NCBI RefSeq assembly: GCF_017875645.1
Contig: NZ_JAGGMR010000001.1
Location: 5,332,001 to 5,396,000, forward strand
Origin: Nocardia goodfellowii
GTDB lineage: Bacteria; Actinomycetota; Actinomycetes; Mycobacteriales; Mycobacteriaceae
DNA length: 64,000 bases
Direction: 5' to 3'
Shown: positions 1-8,253 of the stretch, piece by piece
How the letters are laid out: each line of letters opens with the position of its first letter
How positions within the stretch are numbered: position 1 is the stretch's first letter
Position numbers and translations under genes: made by a program
Notes under the pieces: model-generated
The model's database searches: none
What the model was told of the DNA's origin: nothing
The model's input: the letters and a program-made list of their open reading frames with translations, nothing else

Positions 1-860
1 GCGCCTTCGACCGCGATGCGGCGAACTTCGGCGTAGAACGCAGGCCGGTCGAACCAGTGCGCCGCCTGGGCGGCGGTGACCAGCGACGCGCTGTGGTCGG
101 AGATCGGCAGGCGCTCCGCGGGTGCCTGAAGATAGCGCACTCGTTCGCGCGCCGGTGCGTGCTCGATTTGCTCGGCGCTGGGGTCGACCCCGATCGTGGC
201 GGTGAAGTAGGGGGCGAGCTGCGAGGTCAATTGCCCGCTGCCGCAACCGACGTCGACGGCGAGATCCGTGGACGGTGCCAGCGCGGCGAGGAACATCGCC
301 AGGCGCGCGGGATACTCGGGGCGAAACCGCGCGTAGTCCCGGCCGTCACGATCGAACCAATTGTGTTGCGGTGTTTCACTTGTCGTGACCGGATGGTCCC
401 GCTCGGCGCGCCGCACCTGCTCGAGCCTGGCCGCGAAGCCTGTGCGTTCGAGCGCGGCCGCGGCGTCCCCGAGCACCTGCCGCAGCGGAAATCCGATCTC
501 GGACTCCAGTTCCGCGATCGCGGCGAAAGTGTTCTCCCAGTGCGGTTTCAACAGTTCCACCAGCTCGCGGCCACCAGCGGTCAGCTGTATGCCGCTCTTA
601 CGGCCGTCGGGAAGTCGTTCGCGCACCACCAGCCCGTCGGCCGCCATCAACCCGATGGTCTGACTGATAGCACCCTGCGTGACATGGGTGATCTCGGTGA
701 TCTCGGTGACGGTCCCCGCGCCCAGACTCATCGCTCGTAGAACCGGTGTGTACCGCGGTCGATACGACAATCCCAACGAGCCGTAGACCTCCTTGGCGCC
801 GCTGTCGACCAATTCGCCGACGTAGCGCAAGAGTTCACCGAGTCCGGGTCTCACGATCAC
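1..860 (-). CDS. MarR-type regulator fused to a SAM methyltransferase (3' end outside window)
   Basis: The open frame runs off the left edge, so the C-terminus is missing. The first ~140 residues form a MarR winged helix (HVTQGAISQTIGLMAADGL recognition region followed by the wing RERLPDGRKSGIQLT). After a short linker comes a class I methyltransferase domain with DGRDYARFRPEYP, the SAM-binding motif DVGCGSGQLT, the acidic residue in GVDPS, and HWFDRPAF. Such fusions occur in actinobacteria, and I infer a regulator whose output is tied to methylation of a small molecule. I chose GTG at 860 because a TATTCT -10 box lies exactly six bases upstream, which predicts a leaderless transcript. An in-frame ATG at 875 lies inside the operator palindrome and is less likely. 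The substrate is unknown. Confidence 0.8.
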   Translation of the reverse strand, partial: MIVRPGLGELLRYVGELVDSGAKEVYGSLGLSYRPRYTPVLRAMSLGAGTVTEITEITHVTQGAISQTIGLMAADGLVVRERLPDGRKSGIQLTAGGRELVELLKPHWENTFAAIAELESEIGFPLRQVLGDAAAALERTGFAARLEQVRRAERDHPVTTSETPQHNWFDRDGRDYARFRPEYPARLAMFLAALAPSTDLAVDVGCGSGQLTSQLAPYFTATIGVDPSAEQIEHAPARERVRYLQAPAERLPISDHSASLVTAAQAAHWFDRPAFYAEVRRIAVEG

Positions 861-866
861 AGGCCG

Positions 867-885
867 AGAATACATTAGCGCTAAT
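867..885 (-). promoter_or_regulatory. Core promoter and palindromic operator of the MarR-methyltransferase gene
   Basis: On the minus strand the perfect 12-bp palindrome ATTAGCGCTAAT (874-885) abuts a TATTCT -10 box (867-872), which is followed by six bases and the GTG start. A protein bound to the palindrome would block RNA polymerase. Autoregulation by the encoded MarR domain is inferred. Confidence 0.6.
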
Positions 886-934
886 GGATTCGGCGGCGCC
901 GAGGTAATGGTTCCCGGTGTGCGCCGTGGCGCGA

Positions 935-1705
935 TCAGAGGCCGAGGCCCAGGCGAATTGCTCGCTCTACCGGCGAATACGCACCGTCCGGCCGATCCAG
1001 CACACAGGGGCTCATTGACAGCAGCGGCGGTTGCGCCAGGAAGCGCACCTCCCGGCCTCGATGTTGTTGTGCGGCGTGGACGAGGAAGGAATGGCAGAGG
1101 TAGACGTCGCCGGCTCGACCGGTCGCTGATATCTCGGGCAGATCTTCGGTCGCGGCCGCGTAGGGCAGTTGCGCCAGCTCCGCGCCGGCCTCGCCGAAGG
1201 GTTTCAGCAGTGCGGGAAGCCGTCGATGGGATCCGACCCGGATTCTGGTCGGGGCGTCGTCGGGACCGATATCGGAGAAGAGGAACAGCATCAGCAAGGC
1301 GCGACCTCGGGAGTGGAGGTTGACTCGCCACCGGAGGTAGTCCGCGGGATCGTCGGCGGGAAAACTGACGTCGATATGCCACCCGTCGTCGCCCGGGTGT
1401 CCCTCGACCGGGAAACGGATCGGGAAAGTGCCGAGGCTGTTTCGCGGCAGCCACCGTCCGGCGCCGACGAGTTGATCGAACGCCGTCACCAAGGCCGGTG
1501 CCGTGGCGGCGCGCGCGAATGGTTCGTCGGCGAACTCGCCGAGCCGGATCACGGGCTGCGTCCACGTCGAGCGACGGTCGGGGTCACAGCCGGTCGCATG
1601 CCAGAGTATGGTCCGGCCCCGCGCCGCTACCTCGCTCGGAAACGCCTGTTCGAGTTTGACGAATCCATCGGTGATGAACGATTCGATGTGGGTGTCGTCG
1701 AGCAT
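935..1705 (-). CDS. Phytanoyl-CoA dioxygenase (PhyH) family protein
   Basis: A 256-residue Fe(II)/2-oxoglutarate dioxygenase-like protein. The metal-binding HxD is visible in GWHIDVSF, the distal histidine is in LCHSFLVHAA, and the following REVRF arginine is a candidate for binding the 2-oxoglutarate carboxylate. The start ATG at 1705 is preceded by a good ribosome site (GAAAGGATCC); the frame stays open upstream, but the extra residues have no support. The family hydroxylates acyl chains or secondary metabolites, and the substrate here is unknown. It stands alone, divergent from the Roadblock cluster across a long AT-rich gap. Confidence 0.8.
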   Translation of the reverse strand: MLDDTHIESFITDGFVKLEQAFPSEVAARGRTILWHATGCDPDRRSTWTQPVIRLGEFADEPFARAATAPALVTAFDQLVGAGRWLPRNSLGTFPIRFPVEGHPGDDGWHIDVSFPADDPADYLRWRVNLHSRGRALLMLFLFSDIGPDDAPTRIRVGSHRRLPALLKPFGEAGAELAQLPYAAATEDLPEISATGRAGDVYLCHSFLVHAAQQHRGREVRFLAQPPLLSMSPCVLDRPDGAYSPVERAIRLGLGL

Positions 1706-2411
1706 TGGATCCTTTCGTCGCGGCAACGATGGACCATCGCGAGCCTGTGCGCCACCGAATTTCACCAGCGCATCGCTCGCCAGGCGCCCGCGCGTCCGCC
1801 AGCAGGCTGCCGGACTGCCGCTGATATTTGCTGGAGTTAGCTAGCAAATCGACCGGTTAGTATGAAAACTAATTTAGAGGAAGTTGTTGCTTCAAAGCGA
1901 TACGCCTGCCAGGATGTAACTCACACCGGCTGATCCAACCTGAGTCGGCACCATGGAATTCATTCAAGAATTCTCTAGTTACCTATCTGCTGGGAAGATT
2001 ATGCATATTCTGTTCTTACTCCGACCATTACTACAATTATAGAATTCCCGCGCACCCGCAGCTGAATCGAAAGGCTGGGCGAGCGCGAACAATCACCGGA
2101 CCGGGCCGTCGGCAGGCCATCGGCCTGGTTCTTTCATGTTCGGAACCGGGGCTGTGCCTTCGTGCTGATGGCCTCCGGAAATCGTCGGCAGCGACCAGCG
2201 ATCGGGGATATCGCGGGTCGCCCGGCGGCTCGGCGGCGACCGAACATATTCAGTGCAATAGTGATCGCCACGAATTCTCGAGTTCACTTATCGTGTCCAC
2301 ATTCCGGGCACAATCGAACTACTGCCGACCGGGCGCTATGGAATAGCGAACCAGTGATATCGACGAACTAAACCTGCCCGATCCGAAGGTACGGGCGGTA
2401 GAAGGGAAACG
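1706..2411. other. Intergenic region with an AT-rich island
   Basis: About 700 bases without a convincing gene. Bases ~1860-2045 are markedly AT-rich against the surrounding high-GC DNA. The island has two tiny ATG frames, 1863-1934 (23 aa) and 1953-2042 (29 aa, hydrophobic C-terminal half), neither with a clear ribosome site. The rest should hold the divergent promoters for the PhyH gene and the Roadblock cluster. Confidence 0.5.
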
Positions 2412-2567
2412 ATGAACCACCCCGCGAACAACACGACCGACCGGATCGATGCACCGGTCGAACCACTCCGAGCCGATATCCCGGACCGTCTTGGTCGAGG
2501 CGTCATCGAGCGCTCGACCGGCCTGCCGTGCGGAGATGGTGTGCGCGGTGACGGGCATTGATGGCTG
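2412..2567 (+). CDS. Possible small leader ORF or frameshifted N-terminus of the first Roadblock gene
   Basis: A 51-residue frame starts at an ATG with a strong ribosome site (AGAAGGGA, 6 bases upstream) and begins MNHPANNTTDRIDAPVEPL. It ends at TGA 2565-2567, about 30 bases inside the Roadblock frame, which itself lacks a well-spaced ribosome site. It is either a small upstream gene translationally coupled to the Roadblock gene, or the true N-terminus separated from the rest by a frameshift. The sequence resembles no family I recognise. Confidence 0.35.
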
Positions 2568-2940
2568 CCTCGAACGCATCATGGAGATCCCCGGCGCCCG
2601 CAGTGTGACCTTGGTGGACGGTGCGAGCGGCCTGGCGATCGCGTCGGCGGGCAGCCACGAACTGGTCGACCAGCACGAGGACGCCGCCGTCATCACCGAT
2701 GTGGTCCGCGGCATCCTGGGCTGCTCCGCACTGGCGGCGGAACGCGGCGGGGGCGATATCTACGAGATCATCGTCTGCGGGACCGGTGGCTTCCATCTGC
2801 TGAACCTGATCGACGGCGACTTCGACGGCCGACTGCTGGTGCACGTGCTGTGCGCCGAGGACACCGGCAATCTCGCGATCGCGCGGTTCCGCTTACGGGC
2901 CGTCCTCGGTGAATTCTCCGGAGACCGCGGTGGGGATTGA
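2536..2940 (+). CDS. Roadblock/LC7 domain protein (MglB-like), first of three
   Basis: About 134 residues, almost all one Roadblock/LC7 fold: GCLERIMEIPGARSVTLVDG, the second strand SGLAIASAG, then FHLLNLIDG and a C-terminal helix of arginine-rich turns. These domains dimerise and commonly bind small Ras-like GTPases, as in myxobacterial MglB and the CvnB proteins of Streptomyces conservons. The start is uncertain: ATG 2536 has no room for a ribosome site, GTG 2548 is possible, and the frame opens as far up as 2449. It is first in a four-gene run and overlaps the next start by 11 bases. Confidence 0.75.
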   Translation: MVCAVTGIDGCLERIMEIPGARSVTLVDGASGLAIASAGSHELVDQHEDAAVITDVVRGILGCSALAAERGGGDIYEIIVCGTGGFHLLNLIDGDFDGRLLVHVLCAEDTGNLAIARFRLRAVLGEFSGDRGGD

Positions 2941-3742
2941 GCTCGCGGACGCATTGCGCCGCGCCGAGAACGAACGGCGCACCGGTGTGCTGTGCGTCGG
3001 CGACGGCGCCTTCCATCTCACCGACGGCGCGATCACCTGCGCCGACTGTCACCGCACGCCCGGTCTCGACCGCCTGATCGGCGCGGCGGGCGGGGCGACC
3101 GCGGAGTCGTGGCGGCGCGCGGTGGCCGGTGACCCCGATCAGGCCGTCGGCCTGCCGCGGCTGGAAGCCATGGCGTTGCTCGCCGTGTTCGACGCCGCCT
3201 TCTTCCTGCTCGCGGCGCCGGGGATCCCGGAATTCCAGCCTGCCCCACCGCATTGGCTGGCCCGGGTGTGCCGGATATCGCCGAGCGCGCTGGTGCGCGA
3301 ATGCGCACGACGCGGTCACGCCGAGGGGCACTGGCCGGCCGAACTCGTCGACCGGGCGCCGGTTGTTCCGGTGCACCGAATCCGGCGGCATCGCGTCGTG
3401 CTCACCGGAAGTCAGGTCGAGGTGCTGGCAACCGCGGATGCGCGGCGCAGCATCGCCGGGATCGCGGGTGACCTGGGGCGCACCACCTACGGCTGTTTGG
3501 TCGCGGTCCGGGAACTGACGGCGGCGGGACTGGTGGAACCTCCGGCGGCCGCGCGCGTGGACGTGCTGCCGACCGCGGCCGCGCCGCCGGCCCGCGAACT
3601 GGCGGCCGCCCGTTCGGGGCAGCTGACATTGCCCCGCCGCCGCACGCACCGGGAGGTGCCCGAGTTGGTGCCCGAGCACTGGGGAGCACCGGACCGCGAT
3701 CTGCTCATCCGGCTGCGCACGGCCCTCGAGGAGCTCGATTGA
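2930..3742 (+). CDS. Uncharacterised protein of the Roadblock cluster (DUF4388-like plus winged helix)
   Basis: About 270 residues. The N-terminal region (ADALRRAENERRTGVLCV, then GAFHLTDGAITCAD) resembles the DUF4388/PATAN fold that often accompanies GTPase-regulated systems. The region SIAGIAGDLGRTTYGCLVAV followed by RELTAAGLVEPP looks like a winged helix. The C-terminus is Pro/Arg-rich and probably flexible. I prefer GTG 2930, six bases after CGGAG and overlapping the previous stop, over GTG 2909. I infer an effector or adaptor for the Roadblock proteins on either side. The domain names rest on pattern recognition only. Confidence 0.6.
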   Translation: MGIELADALRRAENERRTGVLCVGDGAFHLTDGAITCADCHRTPGLDRLIGAAGGATAESWRRAVAGDPDQAVGLPRLEAMALLAVFDAAFFLLAAPGIPEFQPAPPHWLARVCRISPSALVRECARRGHAEGHWPAELVDRAPVVPVHRIRRHRVVLTGSQVEVLATADARRSIAGIAGDLGRTTYGCLVAVRELTAAGLVEPPAAARVDVLPTAAAPPARELAAARSGQLTLPRRRTHREVPELVPEHWGAPDRDLLIRLRTALEELD

Positions 3743-3789
3743 AAGGGCGAAAGACGTTGATCAACCAGTTCGTAGGAAGGTTCACCAAG

Positions 3790-4188
3790 GTGGCGATGTC
3801 CGAACCCGAGCCACATCCGGGGGTGCTCGCCGAACTGAAGGCGCTACGCGAGCGCATGCCCGCGCTCACCGGCGTCCTGGTCGCCTCCAATGACGGGTTG
3901 CTCGTGGCACACGACCTGCCCGCCCACATCGAACCCAATGGCGTTGCCGCACTTGCCGCCTCGCAGTTGGGCGTCTCGCACCGGCTGGTCGCCACCGCGC
4001 ACGGCGGCGGCTTTCACGAGGTCGTGGTGCACGGCACCGACGGCTACGTGGTGATCTACGCGGCCGGCTGGACCTCGCTGGCCGTGCTGGCCGAACCGGA
4101 AGTGAATGTCGGTCGCCTGCATCTGGAATCGCGTCCGGTGGCCCGGGCAATCGCCGGCCATCTGGCACCGGCCGCGGGCGACGCCTGA
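3790..4188 (+). CDS. Roadblock/LC7 domain protein, second of three
   Basis: A 132-residue Roadblock protein: LTGVLVASNDGLLVAHDL is the usual first hairpin, VVVHGTDGYVVIYAAG the central sheet, and LAVLAEPEVNVGRLHLE the final strand and helix. I chose GTG 3790 because AGGAAGG sits nine bases upstream; TTG 3757 and TTG 3739 are in-frame alternatives that would add up to 17 residues. It follows the DUF4388-like gene closely, so the genes are very probably co-transcribed. Confidence 0.75.
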   Translation: MAMSEPEPHPGVLAELKALRERMPALTGVLVASNDGLLVAHDLPAHIEPNGVAALAASQLGVSHRLVATAHGGGFHEVVVHGTDGYVVIYAAGWTSLAVLAEPEVNVGRLHLESRPVARAIAGHLAPAAGDA

Positions 4189-4226
4189 CCCGACGGCTCG
4201 AACAAACCCTCACGAAAGGAATCGAC

Positions 4227-4598
4227 ATGAGCAATATGGATATCGCGTTGAAGGACATGATGGGCGTCGACGGCGCCATCGGCGCGGCGGTCGTCGACTA
4301 CGGCAGCGGCATGGCGCTGGGCATGCTCGGTAGTTCGAAAACCTTGGACCTGCAGATCGCCGCCGCGGGCAACACCGAGGTGGTGCGGGCGAAACTGCGG
4401 ACCATCGATCAACTGGGTCTGAAGGAAGACATCGAGGACATGCTCATCACCCTCGGTGGCCAGTACCACGTCATCCGCCCGATGACCGGCCGTAAGTCCA
4501 AGGGTCTGTTCCTCTACCTGGCCTTGGATCGCAACCGCGCGAACCTGGCCATGGCACGGCATCGCCTGAAGGGCATCGAAGAGGGTCTCGAAGTGTGA
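4227..4598 (+). CDS. Roadblock/LC7-like protein, third of three
   Basis: A 123-residue protein with a clear ribosome site (GAAAGGA, six bases before ATG). The opening helix and strands MMGVDGAIGAAVVDYGSG, the middle GLKEDIEDMLITLGGQYHVI and the end LFLYLALDRNRANLAMARHR match the Roadblock layout but are divergent from the other two. It ends the cluster. No MglA/CvnD GTPase, sensor kinase or DUF742 gene lies within the window, so its partner must be encoded elsewhere. Confidence 0.7.
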   Translation: MSNMDIALKDMMGVDGAIGAAVVDYGSGMALGMLGSSKTLDLQIAAAGNTEVVRAKLRTIDQLGLKEDIEDMLITLGGQYHVIRPMTGRKSKGLFLYLALDRNRANLAMARHRLKGIEEGLEV

Positions 4599-4610
4599 GG
4601 CACCCGCGGC

Positions 4611-4640
4611 GGGCCGCGGCGTCGCACGACACCGCGGCCC
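4611..4640 (+). terminator. Hairpin between the Roadblock cluster and poxB
   Basis: A 9-bp GC stem (GGGCCGCGG paired with CCGCGGCCC, loop about 12 bases) lies in the short space between two convergent genes. It probably ends transcription from both sides. There is no U-tract, as is usual in actinobacteria. Confidence 0.55.
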
Positions 4641-4668
4641 GAAGCATGAACTCCACCTCGCGAATCGT

Positions 4669-6402
4669 TCAGGGGCGGGGGATATTGCGCAGGTTGCCGC
4701 GAGCCAGTTCGACCATCGTGCCGACACCGCCGCCGAGTACGGTGCGGCCCGCGCTCAGCGCGAAGCCGCGCAACATCTCCCCGGTGATCTTGGGCGGGAT
4801 GGACAGCGCGTTCGGGTCGGTGATCAGTTCCAGTACCGCGGGGCCGGGCGTGGCGAAGGTCGCGCGCAAGCCCTCGGTGATGGCGCTGGGCTGATCGACC
4901 CGGACGGCGGGCAAACCGCAGGCGCGAGCGATCGCGGTGAAGTCGACGCTGGGATGGTCGGTGCCGAAGGACGGATAACCGTCGACCATCATCTCCAGCT
5001 TCACCATGCCGAGGCTGGCGTTGTTGAACACGATGACCTTGACCGGGATGTCGTAGGTGCGCAAGGTCAGCAGTTCCCCGAGCAGCATGCTCAGCCCGCC
5101 GTCGCCGCAGATCGCGACGACCTGCCGGTCCGGGTAGGCCAGTTGCGCGCCGATCGCGTGCGGCAGCGCGTTGGCCATGCTGCCGTGCAGGAACGAGCCG
5201 ATGACCCGGCGACGGCCGTTAGGGGTGAGATAGCGGGCGGCCCAGACATTGCCCATGCCGGTGTCCACGGTGAACACGGTGTCCTCGGCGGCGTGCGAAT
5301 CCAGCAGTGCCGCAGCGTATTCCGGATGGATGGGCGTGCGGTCGGCGATGTCGGTGGTGTAGGCCTCGACGACCTTGTCCAGCAGTCCGGCGTGCCGGCG
5401 CAGCATCCGGTCCAGGAAGGAGCGGTCGCTGCGCGGACGCAGCCGCCCGAGCAGCAGGGCCAGGGTCTCGCGCACGTCGCCGTGCACGGCCAGCTCCAGC
5501 GGGGTGCGCCGGCCGAAGCGAGTCAGGTCGTGGTCGATCTGCACGGTGCGTTGCTGGGGGAGGAACGTGTCGTAGGGAAAGTCGGTGCCCAGCAACACGA
5601 CACAGTCCGCCTCGTGCATCGCCTCATAGCAGGCGCCGTAACCGAGCAGACCGCTCATCCCGACATCGAAGGGATTGTCGTATTGGATCCACTGCTTGCC
5701 GCGCAGACTGTGACCCACCGGCGCCGCGAGCGCCGCGGCCAGCGCCATCACCTCGGCATGAGCGTCGCGGACACCGTCGCCGCAGAACAGCATGACCTTC
5801 CCGGCCTCGTCGAGCACCCGGGCCAACTCCGTGATCCCGTCCGCCGTCGGCACCACCGGCGAGCGCCGCGCGAGCGCGGTGCCTTGCGGTTGCCGCGCGG
5901 GCGCTTTCTGCGAACTGACATCGCCGGGAATGGTGAGCACCGAGACGCCGCCGGCGCCGAGTGCGGTCTGCACGGCGATCCGCAACAGCCGGGGTAGCTG
6001 TTCGGGCGCGGAGACGAGTTCGCTGTAGTGACTGCATTCGTCGAACAGATGCTGTGGATGGGTTTCCTGGAAGAAGCCCGTGCCGATCTGGGTCAGCGGG
6101 ATGTGGGAAGCGAGCGCGAGTACCGGAGCGCCCGTGCGATGCGCGTCGTACAGCCCGTTGATCAGATGCAGGTTGCCGGGCCCGCAACTGCCCGCGCACA
6201 CCGCCAGCCGCCCGGTCAACTGCGCCTCGGCCGCCGCCGCGAACGCCGCCGCCTCCTCGTGCCGGACGTGGATCCACTCGATCCCCTCGGTACGGCGCAC
6301 CGCGTCCACGATGGGATTGAGGCTGTCACCCACAATGCCGTAGATCCGGGAAACCCCGAGCGCGACCAGGTCGCGAACGAGCATGTCGGCCAATGTCGCC
6401 AT
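4669..6402 (-). CDS. poxB: Pyruvate:quinone oxidoreductase (pyruvate oxidase)
   Basis: 577 residues, matching bacterial PoxB (~572). It oxidises pyruvate to acetate and CO2 and passes electrons to the membrane quinone pool, using thiamine diphosphate, FAD and Mg2+. The catalytic Glu lies in RHEEAAAFAA (about residue 50), and the diphosphate/Mg2+-binding motif is GDGGLSMLLGELLTLRTYD. The last ~30 residues (GRTVLGGGVGTMVELARGN) sit where the E. coli enzyme carries its membrane-binding tail. ATG 6402 is preceded by AGCAGG. It is monocistronic and convergent with the Roadblock cluster. Other TPP enzymes such as acetolactate synthase are less likely because of the overall PoxB-like order. Confidence 0.88.
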   Translation of the reverse strand: MATLADMLVRDLVALGVSRIYGIVGDSLNPIVDAVRRTEGIEWIHVRHEEAAAFAAAAEAQLTGRLAVCAGSCGPGNLHLINGLYDAHRTGAPVLALASHIPLTQIGTGFFQETHPQHLFDECSHYSELVSAPEQLPRLLRIAVQTALGAGGVSVLTIPGDVSSQKAPARQPQGTALARRSPVVPTADGITELARVLDEAGKVMLFCGDGVRDAHAEVMALAAALAAPVGHSLRGKQWIQYDNPFDVGMSGLLGYGACYEAMHEADCVVLLGTDFPYDTFLPQQRTVQIDHDLTRFGRRTPLELAVHGDVRETLALLLGRLRPRSDRSFLDRMLRRHAGLLDKVVEAYTTDIADRTPIHPEYAAALLDSHAAEDTVFTVDTGMGNVWAARYLTPNGRRRVIGSFLHGSMANALPHAIGAQLAYPDRQVVAICGDGGLSMLLGELLTLRTYDIPVKVIVFNNASLGMVKLEMMVDGYPSFGTDHPSVDFTAIARACGLPAVRVDQPSAITEGLRATFATPGPAVLELITDPNALSIPPKITGEMLRGFALSAGRTVLGGGVGTMVELARGNLRNIPRP

Positions 6403-6787
6403 GGTCTACCTGCTTTCGCTGCGGAACGTCTGTGCGGGGACCGATCGAACCGGAATCAGGGTAGGACGCGGCTCGGCGAAAAAGCGGTGGTAGACCCGTC
6501 GGCCGGGCGATTCGCCACCCAGCCGAGGCTGATGGATGCGCCAAGTAAGGTTCCGTGCTGGACGGCTTCGCGCTCACTATTCGGCGCATGGACGGACTGA
6601 TGTGGGCGGGGTGCTCCGGGCGGTCGACCCGTTTCAGATCCCCGACGGCCCATTCGGCGGACATCCGTGCGGCCCGGGAGTTGATCGGGAGCGATACGGT
6701 GCTGACGCGTACCGACTGGGCCGACGAGTCGGTGGACCTCACGCGGGTCCGGTCATCCCGGCATTCGGAGTACGCCTAGCTTCCCTT
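6403..6787. other. Intergenic region upstream of poxB
   Basis: About 385 bases that should contain the poxB promoter. The only candidate gene is the small plus-strand frame listed at 6555. Confidence 0.45.
6555..6779 (+). CDS. Small hypothetical ORF or gene remnant
   Basis: A 74-residue frame from GTG 6555 (63 residues from ATG 6588). Third positions are about 86% G/C, which fits real coding sequence here, but there is no clear ribosome site and no family I recognise. The tail TRTDWADESVDLTRVRSSRH looks like a fragment of a soluble protein. It could equally be chance in GC-rich DNA. Confidence 0.25.
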   Translation: MLDGFALTIRRMDGLMWAGCSGRSTRFRSPTAHSADIRAARELIGSDTVLTRTDWADESVDLTRVRSSRHSEYA

Positions 6788-8149
6788 CTAGTGACTGCCG
6801 GGTACCGCACGCCCGAGGAGATGACCGAGCGCCGAAGCCAGATCCGGTGTGCGGAAACGATGTCCGGCCTGCTCCAGCCGCTGCGGGCGGACGCGCTGAC
6901 TGGCGGTGGCGAGTTCCCGCGCGCCCTGGGCGCCGAGCAGCAGCGCCGGGCCCACACCGGGCACCGGCAGGAAGGCGGGACGGTGCAGGGTGGCGGCCAG
7001 CGTGCGCGTGTAGTCGCTGTTGCGCACCGGATTCGGCGCGACGGCGTTCACCGGGCCCGACAGCGCGTCATCCCACAACGCGCGATGATAGATCTCGATC
7101 AGGTCATCGATGCCGATCCACGACAGCCACTGCCGGCCGTCGCCGATCCGCCCGCCGAGCCCGAGGGTGAACAGCGGGCGCAACAGCCGCAGGGTGCCGC
7201 CGCGCGGGGATTGCACGATGCCGGTACGCACCTGCACGACCCGCATCGCGGTCTCGAACGCCGGGCGGGTGGCGTCCTCCCAGGCGGCGACCACGTCGGC
7301 GAGGAAGCCCTCGCCGCGAGAGCTGCCCTCGGTGAGCACGGCGTCGCCGCGGTCGTAGCCGTAGTAGCCGATCGCCGACGCGCTGACGAAGGTCCGCACC
7401 CCGGTGCGCGCGGCCAGCGCGGCCAAGGCCCGGGTGGGTGCGAGCCGGCTGTCGGCGATGTCTCGCCGATGCCGTTCGGTGAACCGGCCCGCGATCGACG
7501 CTCCCGCCAGATGGATCACGGCGTCCACGCCGTCGAGCAGACGCGGATCGGGCGCGGAGGGATCCCACTGCCGCTCACCGGCTGTGCGCGGCGTGTGGCG
7601 GACCAGCCGCAGCACGGTATGACCGCCGGTGCCGAGCATGGCGGTCAGCGCCGAGCCGATCAGCCCGGACGCGCCCGTGACGGCGATGGTCGAAACCGGC
7701 AGACCGTGCTGCGCCGCGCGCTGGTGCGCGGCCAAGTCGTCGGCGAGCTGGCGATAGCGATAGTCGAAGGTGGCGTCGAGCGCGGCGGCGGGTATCGGGG
7801 TGTCGATCCGGTCGATGACCCGCGTGTGCCCTTCGTCCACCGCTTCGAATTCGTGCGTGTGCCGCCAGCGCATCGCGATTCCGGCGGGCAGCGACGCCAC
7901 CCCGTCCACCGCGACCTCGTCGGCGAACCGGCGTGGTGGATCGTAGGCCCGCGGATCATGCTGGGCCACCCAGCGCAACCCACCCGGCAACCGCAGCACC
8001 GCACGGCCGTCGGCCAGCGAATCGGCCTCCTCGACCAACGACAGGGGTTGCCACGGCGGCGAGAGCCGGGCGAACGCGCCGGGCCGGGCGAACCAATCGA
8101 ATACCTCGCGCTGGGATGCGGGAACGACACTGGAACGTTCGAGGCCCAT
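6788..8149 (-). CDS. SRPBCC domain fused to a TIGR01777-family NAD(P)-dependent epimerase
   Basis: 453 residues. Residues ~1-150 are a SRPBCC/START-like ligand-binding domain (PASQREVFDWFARPGAFARL, then MRWRHTHEFEAVDEG). A Rossmann-fold domain follows from IAVTGASGLIGSALTAML, with VDAVIHLAGASIAGR, FVSASAIGYYG and a C-terminal DUF1731-like end (GVGPALLLGAQGARELATAS). The epimerase half matches the TIGR01777/YfcH family; actinobacteria often carry this SRPBCC fusion. No substrate is known. ATG 8149 lies six bases after a TAGGGT box, so the mRNA is probably leaderless. Confidence 0.85.
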   Translation of the reverse strand: MGLERSSVVPASQREVFDWFARPGAFARLSPPWQPLSLVEEADSLADGRAVLRLPGGLRWVAQHDPRAYDPPRRFADEVAVDGVASLPAGIAMRWRHTHEFEAVDEGHTRVIDRIDTPIPAAALDATFDYRYRQLADDLAAHQRAAQHGLPVSTIAVTGASGLIGSALTAMLGTGGHTVLRLVRHTPRTAGERQWDPSAPDPRLLDGVDAVIHLAGASIAGRFTERHRRDIADSRLAPTRALAALAARTGVRTFVSASAIGYYGYDRGDAVLTEGSSRGEGFLADVVAAWEDATRPAFETAMRVVQVRTGIVQSPRGGTLRLLRPLFTLGLGGRIGDGRQWLSWIGIDDLIEIYHRALWDDALSGPVNAVAPNPVRNSDYTRTLAATLHRPAFLPVPGVGPALLLGAQGARELATASQRVRPQRLEQAGHRFRTPDLASALGHLLGRAVPGSH

Positions 8150-8253
8150 CCCTCGACCCTAATCGTCCCGCGCGGCGGCGGGCCGCTACACGCCAGTCAT
8201 GAGAGTGCGCTTCAGCCCGCCTCGCCCTGTGCCATTGCCGGCAACCGATTCGG

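Noticed and set aside
1863..1934. A ribosomally made peptide precursor
   Set aside because: No ribosome site and no peptide-modifying enzymes nearby; kept only as a low-interest observation.
2412..4598. Calling the Roadblock cluster a conservon
   Set aside because: No sensor kinase, DUF742 protein or GTPase is present, so the name would overstate the evidence.
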